Shown piece by piece: positions 26,076 through 34,073 of a DNA stretch of 64,000 bases; position 1 is the stretch's first letter; every line of letters begins with the position of its first letter. The DNA is from Nonomuraea sp. SYSU D8015. GTDB taxonomy: Bacteria > Actinomycetota > Actinomycetes > Streptosporangiales > Streptosporangiaceae. The stretch is from NCBI RefSeq assembly GCF_008065375.1, contig NZ_VJYI01000024.1:62001-126000 (forward strand). Direction: 5' to 3'. The notes under the pieces are model-generated. The model made no database searches. It saw nothing but the letters and a program-made list of their open reading frames with translations, and was not told where the DNA came from. The translations under genes and the position numbers were made by a program.

Positions 26076-28238
26076 TCACGCGCTCTGCCCGGTGCCGGTC
26101 GCCGCGGCCAGGCGTTCCCGTTCCTCCATGACGATCCGCTCGGCCAGGGCTTCGTCGGAGATGTCGATCGCGTCGGGGGCGGATTCGGCGAGGTGGCTGC
26201 GTCTGGCGTAGGCGTCGAACAGCTCGGCCTTGGCGTGGACGATTCGCAACAGCCGTTCGTCCACACTGTCGGGCGTGAGCAGCCGATGCACCTCCACCTT
26301 GCGTACCTGTCCCATGCGGTGGGCACGGGCCACGGCCTGGCTCTCAACGGTCGGCTTGATCTGTGGCTCACAAATGATCACGACAGAGGCCGCCTGCAAG
26401 TTGAGCCCCACCCCGCCTGTCTGGATCTGCGCGAGCAGCACCGCGTGACCCCGCGCCGCCGTGAACGCGTCGACCACCCCCTGGCGACGTTCGGGTGACA
26501 GGTCGCCCCAGAGCGGCCCGTGGATCGGGGAGTCGATGGCCTCGCCGACGGTGGTGAGCACGTCGCGGAAGTAGGAGAACACGATGACCTTGAGACCGGT
26601 ACGGGCCGCCTCTTCCACCAGCTCGCGCAACCGCCCCAGCTTGGCCGACTGCTCCGGCACCGCGAAGGCGGCGCGACGCATGGCCATGAACGAGCCGGAC
26701 TCGACGGCGGCCCGATAGGCGGCGGTGTCGGCGGCGCTGAATTCCTCCCACTCGTCCACATGGACCAGTTCGGGCAGCTCCGTGACCACGTCCTTCTGGT
26801 TGCGGCGCAGGTAGACGGGCGCGACGGCCCGGCGGAACGCATGTGCTCCGTCGACCCCGTCACCCGGCTTCACCTTGGAGAACCAACCGGGCTGCAGGTA
26901 GTCCACCAGCGTGCGGAACTCCTCCACCCGGTTCTCCATCGGCGTGCCCGTCATGAACAGCACCCTGCCGGCCACGCCACACCACCGGGCCACCGCCTTG
27001 GAACGACGGGTCTCCGGGTTCTTCGCGTAGTGCGCCTCGTCGACGACGAGCATCCCAAGCTCCGGCACGGTGTCCAGCCGGTGCAGTCCGTCGAACGTGG
27101 TGACCGCCACCCCGCCGCGCTCCAGCCAGGCGGCCTGGGCGAGAGACCGGTCATCGCCATGCAGCCGATACGGCCGCAGCGAGCTGCGGGTCTCGATCTC
27201 CCGTAGCCAGTTGATCAGTACGCTCGCCGGACAGACCACTAGGGAGTGGGTCGTGCCGTTGGCGTGCAGGTGCGCGAGAACGGCGATCGCCTGGATCGTC
27301 TTGCCCAGTCCCATCTCGTCACCGATGATCACCCGGCGCTGAACGAGCGCGAACCGAGCGCCGAAAGCCTGGTAGCCACGCAGCGAGACCCGCCGCAGGG
27401 CGTCGTCGAGTTCTTGTTCCCTGACCCGCTCGGCCAGTTCCTCAGAGACGTGCCCTTCGGCGGCCGCACGATCCGTCGGCGCCAGGGCCGAGAGCTGCGC
27501 CAGCAGGTTGTAGTAGTCGGCCGCGCGGATCTCGAAGTCGATCCACGCCAGCGTCCCCTCCGGCAGCGGACGCAGCAGGTCGGTGGTGGCCTGCGCGATG
27601 AGCAGCCTGGTCTCGGTCTCTTCGGCCAGCGTGGCGGCGATACGTTCCGCGGCCTGCTCCGCCAGGGCGCGGCGGCGGCTTCCCGACAGGAGCCTCCGCA
27701 GCCAGTTGCTCAAGGGACGGGCTGTGTGGATCAACTGATCCAGTCGCTGGACGAGCGTCTCCGCGGTGCGGCGGGCACGCGGCAGGTCGGGACCGGCGGC
27801 GACCAGCCGGTGCAGGACTATGAGCAGCCGCGTGGTCTCGGCGTCCCGATGATCGACGTCGATGTAGGCGGCGCTGGACTCCTTCATGGCCCGCGCCATC
27901 CGCTGGGCCGCTCTCTGCGCCCGCCATCGGGTCTCCGGCCCGACGCCGGGCAGCTTCTGCAGCTCGTACGGCGTCGCGTCGAGAACGCTGAGCACGGTGG
28001 TGTAGCCGGCCTCCTCCAGCGCTCCGAGCCGCACCCGGCCGCCGGTGATGTCCTTCAGCCGGGACACCGGCGTGGCGGCCAGTTCTGCCCTGACGTACCG
28101 CCCGCGTAGCGGCTCGAGCGCGGAACGGACCTCCGCCACCGCCTTGTCGTGCTCGGTGATGAGCCCTCGCGCATCGCCGAGCAGCCGCGCTGCCCGCCGT
28201 AACAGGCTTCGGACGTCCCCGGCAGACCATGACTCCAT
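26076..28238 (-). CDS. SNF2-family DEAD/DEAH helicase with N-terminal helix-hairpin-helix
   Basis: A 720-residue Swi2/Snf2-type ATPase. About 65-110 is a helix-hairpin-helix region (LQKLPGVGPETRWRAQRAAQ), a DNA-binding element. The motor has Walker A GDEMGLGKT (Lys313), DEAH at 400-403, motif III FMTGTPMEN, and motifs V-VI QTGGVGLNLQAASVV and QAVARAHRMGQ. It translocates on duplex DNA and remodels protein-DNA complexes. No nuclease, methylase or zinc-finger SWIM domain is fused. It lies alone, next to gene remnants, so its role (repair, or part of a lost defence locus) is open. Confidence 0.9.
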   Translation of the reverse strand: MESWSAGDVRSLLRRAARLLGDARGLITEHDKAVAEVRSALEPLRGRYVRAELAATPVSRLKDITGGRVRLGALEEAGYTTVLSVLDATPYELQKLPGVGPETRWRAQRAAQRMARAMKESSAAYIDVDHRDAETTRLLIVLHRLVAAGPDLPRARRTAETLVQRLDQLIHTARPLSNWLRRLLSGSRRRALAEQAAERIAATLAEETETRLLIAQATTDLLRPLPEGTLAWIDFEIRAADYYNLLAQLSALAPTDRAAAEGHVSEELAERVREQELDDALRRVSLRGYQAFGARFALVQRRVIIGDEMGLGKTIQAIAVLAHLHANGTTHSLVVCPASVLINWLREIETRSSLRPYRLHGDDRSLAQAAWLERGGVAVTTFDGLHRLDTVPELGMLVVDEAHYAKNPETRRSKAVARWCGVAGRVLFMTGTPMENRVEEFRTLVDYLQPGWFSKVKPGDGVDGAHAFRRAVAPVYLRRNQKDVVTELPELVHVDEWEEFSAADTAAYRAAVESGSFMAMRRAAFAVPEQSAKLGRLRELVEEAARTGLKVIVFSYFRDVLTTVGEAIDSPIHGPLWGDLSPERRQGVVDAFTAARGHAVLLAQIQTGGVGLNLQAASVVIICEPQIKPTVESQAVARAHRMGQVRKVEVHRLLTPDSVDERLLRIVHAKAELFDAYARRSHLAESAPDAIDISDEALAERIVMEERERLAAATGTGQSA

Positions 28239-28277
28239 ACGCCAGAAGGTACGGCCCAGATGGCCAGAAAGCGGGCC

Positions 28278-29134
28278 CTAATCGGCGAAATGTTCTTTGA
28301 AGTCGGCGGCGGCCGACAGGTACGCGTAGGCGACGGCGCGGTCCATGCCGTGGTCGTGCTCCAGGAAGTCCAGCGCGTTGACGACCGCTCGGCGCATGGC
28401 GATGTCCAGGTCGTTCACCTGGCCGCCCCTGATCCGTCCGGGTCGGAGAGTCCGATGGGGACCCACGCCTCGGGAGTCTCGGCGAACGGGTAGTGGAAGG
28501 CGACCGAAGGGGCGTCGCCGGAGCCGGGCTTGCAGACGGTGAGCCGGAAGGTAGCGCGGAGGGAGCCCTCCATCGCGGTCAGCGCCACCTCGCCGTTGCC
28601 CATCGCGTGATGCGGGTCTCCGGTGTAGAAGAGAGTGCCTTCGGTGAACACCGGCAGGTAGAAGGTGGCGCCTACGCCGAGCAGGTTGATGTCGATGTTG
28701 CCGCCGCCGAGCGTGGGCGGGATCGAGTTGAGCAGAGGGTCGGTCAGGCCGCTCGCGGATGTGAAGGCGACTCCCATGATTCCCATGAACGGGCGCAGCG
28801 GGAAGGTGACTGAGCCGGAGCCGCCGCGTTTCATGACACCGCTCGGCACACCCTTACGGCCGCGGCGCACCGGCGTGAACACCGACACATTGCCGTAGCG
28901 GGTCGGGTCGCCAGTCGATCGGCCATCCGTGGCGACGGGTGGCATCACCTCGTCCAGGGTGATCCCGTCCGGCGCGCCGTCGGACGGGGTGCGGGCCAAG
29001 GCGCCCTTGCCGTGTCTGCTGGAGACAACGCCGTACGGGACACGCGGCAGCATGGACAGGACCGCGATCTTGAGTGCGTCACCCGGCTGGGCGCCGTCCA
29101 CGTAGATCGGGCCGGTCACCACGTGCGGGCCTTC
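28278..29134 (-). pseudogene. Acetamidase/formamidase, 5' truncated and frameshifted
   Basis: The minus strand encodes NEGPHVVTGPIYVDGAQPGD and onward through PFMGIMGVAF and LLGVGATFYLPVFTEGTLFY to YTGDPHHAMGNGEVA, all typical of the FmdA/AmdA family. The first 60-70 residues are missing. A stop stands immediately before NEG, at the junction with the neighbouring remnant. Near 28425-28440 the frame shifts, and the C-terminus continues as VNDLDIAMRRAVVNALDFLE to a stop at 28278. It therefore cannot make a normal amidase. Confidence 0.8.
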
Positions 29135-29137
29135 GTT

Positions 29138-29304
29138 CTACCGCTCATCCTGCGTCACTTCGCGGCGCCCACGGCGAGCGTCCTCAACCCCCGCGGACAT
29201 CGCACAAGCGTGTGGGGCTCGATCAGCGTCTGGTCGGCGACTACATCAGCCTGCTGGAGTCGGTGTTCCTCACGCATCGGCTCGACCCCTACGGCCGGGT
29301 AGAT
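29138..29304 (+). pseudogene. Fragment of a DUF4143-type AAA ATPase
   Basis: On the plus strand three frames together read LPLILRHFAAPTASVLNP, then ADIAQACG, then LDQRLVGDYISLLESVFLTH followed by RLDPYGR. This is the winged-helix linker of ATP-binding DUF4143 proteins, which normally has the form VLNxADLAR..TVxxYLxLLExxFL.RLP. Two single-base frameshifts separate the parts, and the ATPase and nuclease-like ends are gone. It abuts the amidase remnant directly at about 29137, so a deletion joined two dead genes. From 29305 to 29365 nothing is seen. Confidence 0.6.
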
Positions 29305-29365
29305 ACCTGGACTTGTTCGGAGCGCATGACGTGCGCGAAATTCGATCCCCCGTTCGAGCGTGCCG

Positions 29366-31033
29366 TCAAGGGCGAGTCGTGTCGCGGGGGCCCGGGTCCA
29401 GCACCGCGTAGGCGTCCCTGATCCAGTCGGTCAGCACCGGGCGGGTCTCCGCCGGGTCGATGATGTCCTCCACCAGGAACGCCTCCGCCGTGCGGAAGGG
29501 TGATCTGACCGCCTCCAGGCGTTCGGCGATCTCCGCCTTGAGCGCGGCCGCGTCCCGGCCGGCCTCGGCCAGCAGGCGTTTGAAGGCCACCTCCAGCCCG
29601 CCCTCGATCGGCAGCGATCCCCAGTCACCCGACGGCCAGGCCACCCGCAGCGTGTACCGGTCGTGGGGACGGTGGGCGGCGCCGGCGACGCCGAAGACGC
29701 GGCGGACCAGGACCGAGGCCCACGGGACCGTGGACTGGTAGACGGCGGCCAGCGCGCGGGCGCCCCGCCGGATCGTGCCGGCCTTCTCCGCCGCCGTGCC
29801 GATGACGAAGCCCGGCTGGTCCACCAGATGCACGACCGGCAGGTGGAAGGTCTCCGCCAGGTCCACGAACCTGGCCATCTTGTCCGCGCCCTGGGCGGTC
29901 ATGCCGCCGCCGTAGACGCGCGGGTCCGAGGCGAGCACCGCCACGGGGTGGCCGTCCAGCCGGGCCAGGGCCGTGATCAGCGACGGGGCGAAGCGCCTGC
30001 CCAGCTCCAGGACGCTCCCGGTGTCGAAGACGAGCTCCAGGATCCGGCGCATGTCATAGGGGCGGCGGCGGTCTCTGGGGACGAGGTCGCGAAGCTCGGG
30101 CGCGGTCCGGCCCGGGGCATCGGCGAAGTCCGAGGAGCCGGAGAAGCGGGAGGAGCCGGAGAAGCGGGAGGAGCCGGAGAAGCCGGAGGAGCCGGAGAAG
30201 CCGGAGGAGTCAGCGGAGCCGGAGGAGTCAGCCGAGGTGGAGGAGTCAGCGGCGCCGGAGGAGCTGGAGGAGCCGATGATCGGCGGTGGGTGCCAGGCGT
30301 TCTGGGGGAGGTAGCCGAGCACCTGGCCGGTCAGGTCGAAGGCCTCCTGCTCCGAGGCCGCGACCAGGTCCACGGTGCCCGCCGCCGCGGCGGTACGCCA
30401 GCCGCCCAGCTCCTCCTTCCCCACCCGCTCCCCCATCCCCGCCTCGACCACGGCCGGGCCGGCGATGAACACCTGCGACAGCTCCTTCACCATGATCGAG
30501 ACGTGCGAGGTGACCAGCCGGGCCGCGCCGAGACCGGCGACCGGGCCCAGGGCGAGCGCGATCACCGGGACCCGCCCCAGGTTGGCCACCACTTGGTCCC
30601 AGCCGGGGTTGTAGGGGACATACGTCCGCCCGTACTCCTCCAGCTGCTTGACGCTGCCCCCGCCCCCGGTCCCGTCGATGAGCCTGATGAGCGGCACCCG
30701 CATCTCGCCCGCCATCCGCTCGGCCAGGATCTGCTTCTCGTGGATCGCGGCGTCGGCGGCTCCGCCGCGCACGGTGAAGTCGTCGCCGCAGACCACCACC
30801 CGCCGCCCGCCGATGCGGGCCCTGCCGATGATCACGTTGGACGGGGTGAAGCCGTCCTCGGTGGCATGACCGGCGAGGGCGCCGACCTCCTGCCAGCCGT
30901 CCGTCAACGCCGCGAGGCGTTCGCGGACGGTGAGCCGGCCGCTCGCGTGCTGGCGGGCGACGCGGTCCGCGCCGCCCATGCGCTCGGCCTGTTCCTTGCG
31001 GCGTTCGAGTTCGGCGAGCTCGGGGTCCCACAC
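29366..31033 (-). CDS. Acyl-CoA carboxylase carboxyltransferase (beta) subunit with Ser-rich insert
   Basis: A 555-residue protein of the carboxyl transferase family. The two crotonase-fold halves are seen: the N-half with ASGRLTVRERLAALTDGWQE, VCGDDFTVRGGAADAAIHEK and SGGxG-type GTGGGGSVKQL; the C-half with VRGGGMTAQGADK-like VYGGGMTAQGADKMARFVDL and VHLVDQPGFVIGTAAEKAG. They transfer carboxybiotin's CO2 to an acyl-CoA. Residues 255-308 between the halves are a Ser/Gly/Phe repeat not found in typical members. No biotin-carboxylase alpha subunit is adjacent. The substrate (propionyl-, methylcrotonyl- or geranyl-CoA type) is unresolved. Confidence 0.88.
   Translation of the reverse strand: MWDPELAELERRKEQAERMGGADRVARQHASGRLTVRERLAALTDGWQEVGALAGHATEDGFTPSNVIIGRARIGGRRVVVCGDDFTVRGGAADAAIHEKQILAERMAGEMRVPLIRLIDGTGGGGSVKQLEEYGRTYVPYNPGWDQVVANLGRVPVIALALGPVAGLGAARLVTSHVSIMVKELSQVFIAGPAVVEAGMGERVGKEELGGWRTAAAAGTVDLVAASEQEAFDLTGQVLGYLPQNAWHPPPIIGSSSSSGAADSSTSADSSGSADSSGFSGSSGFSGSSRFSGSSRFSGSSDFADAPGRTAPELRDLVPRDRRRPYDMRRILELVFDTGSVLELGRRFAPSLITALARLDGHPVAVLASDPRVYGGGMTAQGADKMARFVDLAETFHLPVVHLVDQPGFVIGTAAEKAGTIRRGARALAAVYQSTVPWASVLVRRVFGVAGAAHRPHDRYTLRVAWPSGDWGSLPIEGGLEVAFKRLLAEAGRDAAALKAEIAERLEAVRSPFRTAEAFLVEDIIDPAETRPVLTDWIRDAYAVLDPGPRDTTRP
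30110..30271. repeat. 18-bp tandem repeat inside the carboxyltransferase gene
   Basis: About six to seven imperfect 18-bp units (core GGAGCCGGAGAAGCSGGA on the plus strand) encode hexapeptides of the kind FSGSSR, FSGSSG and SADSSG. The repeat stays in frame and lies in the linker between the two halves of the carboxyltransferase, so it would lengthen a flexible loop without cutting the core. Confidence 0.85.
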
Positions 31034-31082
31034 GAGGCGCTCCTCTCCACGGCATACCGGCTGGTCGGTACGCCACTAGAGT

Positions 31083-31474
31083 CTAGAGCCGGTAGTCGAA
31101 GGTGTAGGAGTGGCCGCCGTCCGGGGCGATGACGATGTCCATCTCGCCCCTGAGGCCGCGCAGCTCGCCCGTCGCCGAGTCCGGCACGACCGAGATGCGC
31201 AGCGACTGCTCGCCCTCGTCGCTCACCGCGTTGTGCTGCACGACGAAGCCGCCCGAGCGGCCGTCCAGGGTCCCCTCGACGCGCTCGAGCGCCACGTACG
31301 AGCGCGAGCTCTCCACCGGCGTCGTGGCCACGAGGAGGGTGACCACGCTGGTGCCGGTCAGGTCTCCGTGAAAGGTCTTGGACATGGTGACGAGCCCCAG
31401 AGTGACGCCGTCGCGGTCGTCGTAGGGGGCTTGGCGTCCCAGTCGGCGGTGTCGAAGGTTCCCTTGGCAATCAT
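31083..31474 (-). pseudogene. DUF3224 family gene with a one-base frameshift
   Basis: DUF3224 proteins (about 130 residues) form a small beta barrel of unknown function. From ATG 31474 the frame reads MIAKGTFDTADWDAK and then shifts. The rest (YDDRDGVTLGLVTMSKTFHG to the terminal YTFDYRL) continues in another frame. The break is at a run of five C on the minus strand (31425-31429); six would restore one frame with AKPPYDDRDG. Either a true frameshift or a base-calling error in a homopolymer explains it. The remaining protein is otherwise well conserved. Confidence 0.7.
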
Positions 31475-31510
31475 GGGGACCATGGTGACGGGGATACCTG
31501 TCAGGGGACG

Positions 31511-32290
31511 TCACGTACCGGCGAGGCGTTCCACGACCGGCGCGAAGGCGTCCAGATACTGGGCGTTGACCGAGACGTAGGAGACGCCGAGCCGGTCCCT
31601 GCGCCGCCGCAGGACGTCGGCCATCTCGTCCGGCGTGCCCCTGAGCACGCCGGTGGCGCTCGCGTCGAGTGAGCCGAGCCAGGCGGGCGGCTCGGCGCCG
31701 GCGGCCGCCAGGTTCATGCCGAGCTCCAGGTCGTGGAACCGGTCACCGGCCAGCTCGTACAGTTCGTCCAGTTTGGCCGCCGCCTGATCCTCGGTGTAGT
31801 GCGGCGGCACGCCGAGCGCGATCGTGTCGGCCTTGGCCGCGGCCAGCGTGAGCAGCCTGGTGCCGGCCGCGGCGACCAGGATCCGCGCGTCCTTGACGGC
31901 GTCGATGGTCTCGGTGAGCCGCTCGATGCGCTCGCTCGGCGTGCCGAACCTGACGCCCAGTTCGGCGGCGTCCCGCTCGGCGTCCGGGCGGCCGGCGCCC
32001 AGGCCGAGCTCGAACCGGCCGCCGCTGAGGGTCTGCAGGGTGGTGGTCTCCCACGCGACGGCGCGCGGCGTGCGGTTGGCGACGCTCAGCACGTACGTGC
32101 CGACGTGCAGCCTCCTCGTCACCGCGGCGGCCGCCGCGGCGGCACTGAACGGCGAGAACGTGCCGAGCGTGTCGGGCACCAGCAGCGTGGCGTAGCCGTG
32201 GTCCTCGGCCCGGCGGGCCAGGCCGGACCACGCGCCGGCGTCGGGGGCTTGTCCGGCGACCGCGCCGAACCTGAACGGGTGATCGGTCAT
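31511..32290 (-). CDS. LLM-class F420-dependent oxidoreductase
   Basis: A 259-residue luciferase-like monooxygenase-fold protein. Typical elements are WSGLARRAEDHGYATLLVPD, the strand RLHVGTYVLSVANRTPRAVA and the loop TLSGGRFELGLGAGRPDAER. Actinobacterial members of this subgroup use reduced F420 rather than FMN for hydride transfer. The substrate is unknown. It is transcribed in the same direction as the DUF3224 gene, 36 bases downstream, possibly as one unit. Confidence 0.88.
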   Translation of the reverse strand: MTDHPFRFGAVAGQAPDAGAWSGLARRAEDHGYATLLVPDTLGTFSPFSAAAAAAAVTRRLHVGTYVLSVANRTPRAVAWETTTLQTLSGGRFELGLGAGRPDAERDAAELGVRFGTPSERIERLTETIDAVKDARILVAAAGTRLLTLAAAKADTIALGVPPHYTEDQAAAKLDELYELAGDRFHDLELGMNLAAAGAEPPAWLGSLDASATGVLRGTPDEMADVLRRRRDRLGVSYVSVNAQYLDAFAPVVERLAGT

Positions 32291-32381
32291 GCCCCCAACG
32301 ATCGTCCACCGGCCGTACCCGGCACATCGTCCCCCGGGGCGGTGAACGGGTACATCCGGGGGCGCAGCCCTCCCCGGCGTG

Positions 32382-33590
32382 CTACTCCCCCAGAAGTATC
32401 CGGGTGAAGTCGTTGCCGAACTTGCCCGCCGGGTCCAGCGTCTCGACCAGCGAGCGGAAGCGCTCGGGGCAGGACGGCCACCGGGTGAACAGCTTGCCCC
32501 AGTGCGGGCGCGGGTCGAACGGCGTCAGCGTCTCCTCCACCAGCTCCAGCACCGGCAGGACCCCGGAGAGGTCCTTCACCCAGGTGAAGTGGATGCCGAC
32601 GCTGTCGCGCCCGTGGAAGGGGCTGAGCCACAGGTCGTCGGCGGCGATGGTGCGCACCTCGGAGATCTGCAGCACCGGCCGGATGCGCTCGCCGATCGCG
32701 TACAGCTCGCGCAGCGCCTTGACCGCGTGCTCCCGCGGCAGGATCAGCTCCGACTGCAGCTCGTCGCCCGCGCCGCTCGGCTCGAAGTCGGGGCGGAAGT
32801 GCGGCAGCCGCTCGTGCCAGGGACCGGGCACGCCGAGCTGGAGGGTGCAGCTGTCGGCGGGCATGGTCGGCAGCGGGTGGCGCGGGCGGTCGGCGGGGCG
32901 GGTGCCGTACCAGTCGGGGCTGGTCAGCTCCTCGGTGCGCTTCAGCCAGACGCGGGTCTCGCGCCAGTCGGTGAACAGGCTGACGCTGTAGCCGCTCGCC
33001 ATGATCTCGTCGAAGTCGGCGAGCGCGTCGGTGGACAGGCCCTCGCGGACGTACTGGCGCACCTCGAAGGCGGGGACCAGGTCGAGCGTCAGCGAGGTGA
33101 CGACGCCGAGCGCGCCCAGCGCCACCACCGCGCCGGGGAAGTCGGCGTCGCCGCGCGCCAGGGTCAGCGTCGAGCCGTCGGCGGTGACCAGGTCGACCGC
33201 CGACACGGCGGCGGCCAGGCCGGGGATCTTGTCACCCGAGCCGTGCGTGCCGGTCGCTACCGAGCCGGCGACGGAGATGTGCGGCAGCGAGGCCATGTTC
33301 GCCAGCGCGAGGCCGCGCTCGTTGAGGAGGGGCGCCAGCCGCGCGTACGTCATGCGCGCCGGGACCCGCGCCTTCGCCGCCGCGCTGTCGATCTCCACCT
33401 CGTCCGGCATCCGGTCGAGGACCACGAGGTCGCCGGTGGTGTCCGCGACGTCGTTGAACGAGTGGCCGCTCCCCAGCGCCCGGACTCGGGGACTGGCCGC
33501 GACGAGCCGCCGGAGCTCGTCGAGCGAGGTCGGATGATGAACGTCTCGCGCCCGAAATGCGGTGTTTCCCGCCCAATTGGTCAGCGTCAC
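32382..33590 (-). CDS. FAD-linked alditol/D-arabinono-1,4-lactone oxidase
   Basis: A 402-residue flavoprotein of the VAO/PCMH family resembling actinomycete alditol oxidase (AldO). The FAD domain has VRALGSGHSFNDVADTTGDL, in which the His of SGHSFN is the site of covalent FAD in AldO, and VAGSVATGTHGSGDKIPGLA. The C-terminal ALO domain ends HWGKLFTRWPSCPERFRSLV and DPAGKFGNDFTRILL. I chose GTG 33590 because a GGAAGGTAAGG ribosome site precedes it and the product begins VTLTNWAGN as in AldO; GTG 33614 is an alternative. It oxidises a polyol or sugar lactone and makes H2O2. Confidence 0.87.
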   Translation of the reverse strand: MTLTNWAGNTAFRARDVHHPTSLDELRRLVAASPRVRALGSGHSFNDVADTTGDLVVLDRMPDEVEIDSAAAKARVPARMTYARLAPLLNERGLALANMASLPHISVAGSVATGTHGSGDKIPGLAAAVSAVDLVTADGSTLTLARGDADFPGAVVALGALGVVTSLTLDLVPAFEVRQYVREGLSTDALADFDEIMASGYSVSLFTDWRETRVWLKRTEELTSPDWYGTRPADRPRHPLPTMPADSCTLQLGVPGPWHERLPHFRPDFEPSGAGDELQSELILPREHAVKALRELYAIGERIRPVLQISEVRTIAADDLWLSPFHGRDSVGIHFTWVKDLSGVLPVLELVEETLTPFDPRPHWGKLFTRWPSCPERFRSLVETLDPAGKFGNDFTRILLGE

Positions 33591-33725
33591 GGCCTTACCT
33601 TCCCACAAACCCACCTTGTCAGCCCCTACAGGGACACCCCCGCGCGCCCTGAACCGAGGAAGAATCCTCCTTGCCAGCCCGACGGCGGTACCGCTAGTTT
33701 CATGAGCCGCTGACGGAGGTGCGCC

Positions 33726-34073
33726 GTGATCTATCTGTACGAGGCCATCGGCCTCGTCACGCTCGTGCTCTGGCTCTACTGCCTGTTCGATGTGATCACC
33801 ACGCCGGACCCGCTCTGCCGGAACCTGCCGAAGGTCCTCTGGGTGATCGTCGTCCTGCTGGCCCCGCTGATCGGCTCGATCGCCTGGCTGGTGGCGGGCC
33901 GGCCGGAGCGGTCGCGGGCGGCCACCCAGCCCAGCGCGTTCCCGGAGTACGACCGCCCGGGCCGCTTCGCCGCCACCAATCCCGATGACGACGAGGAGTT
34001 CCTGCGCCGCTGCCGCGAGCGCGCCGAGGAGCAGCGCAGGAACGCCCCGAAGAAACCCGCCGAGGACGACTAG
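33726..34073 (+). CDS. PLD nuclease N-terminal (PLDc_N) domain membrane protein
   Basis: A 115-residue protein with two membrane helices (about 4-22 and 40-58) and the PLDc_N pattern: LYCLFDVITTPDPLCRNLPKVL, then LAPLIGSIAWLVAGRPER. A charged, Glu/Arg-rich cytosolic tail follows. GGAGG precedes GTG 33726. The domain is found at the start of cardiolipin synthases and alone in many small actinobacterial proteins; function unknown. Its end overlaps the convergent araA by four bases. Confidence 0.85.
   Translation: MIYLYEAIGLVTLVLWLYCLFDVITTPDPLCRNLPKVLWVIVVLLAPLIGSIAWLVAGRPERSRAATQPSAFPEYDRPGRFAATNPDDDEEFLRRCRERAEEQRRNAPKKPAEDD

Noticed and set aside
26076..29304. A defence island around the SNF2 helicase
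   Set aside because: No methylase, nuclease or phospholipase gene accompanies it. Only remnants of an amidase and a DUF4143 protein are present, so a working system is not supported.
30110..30271. CRISPR-like array
   Set aside because: The units are short (18 bp), contiguous, without spacers, and encode in-frame hexapeptides inside a gene.
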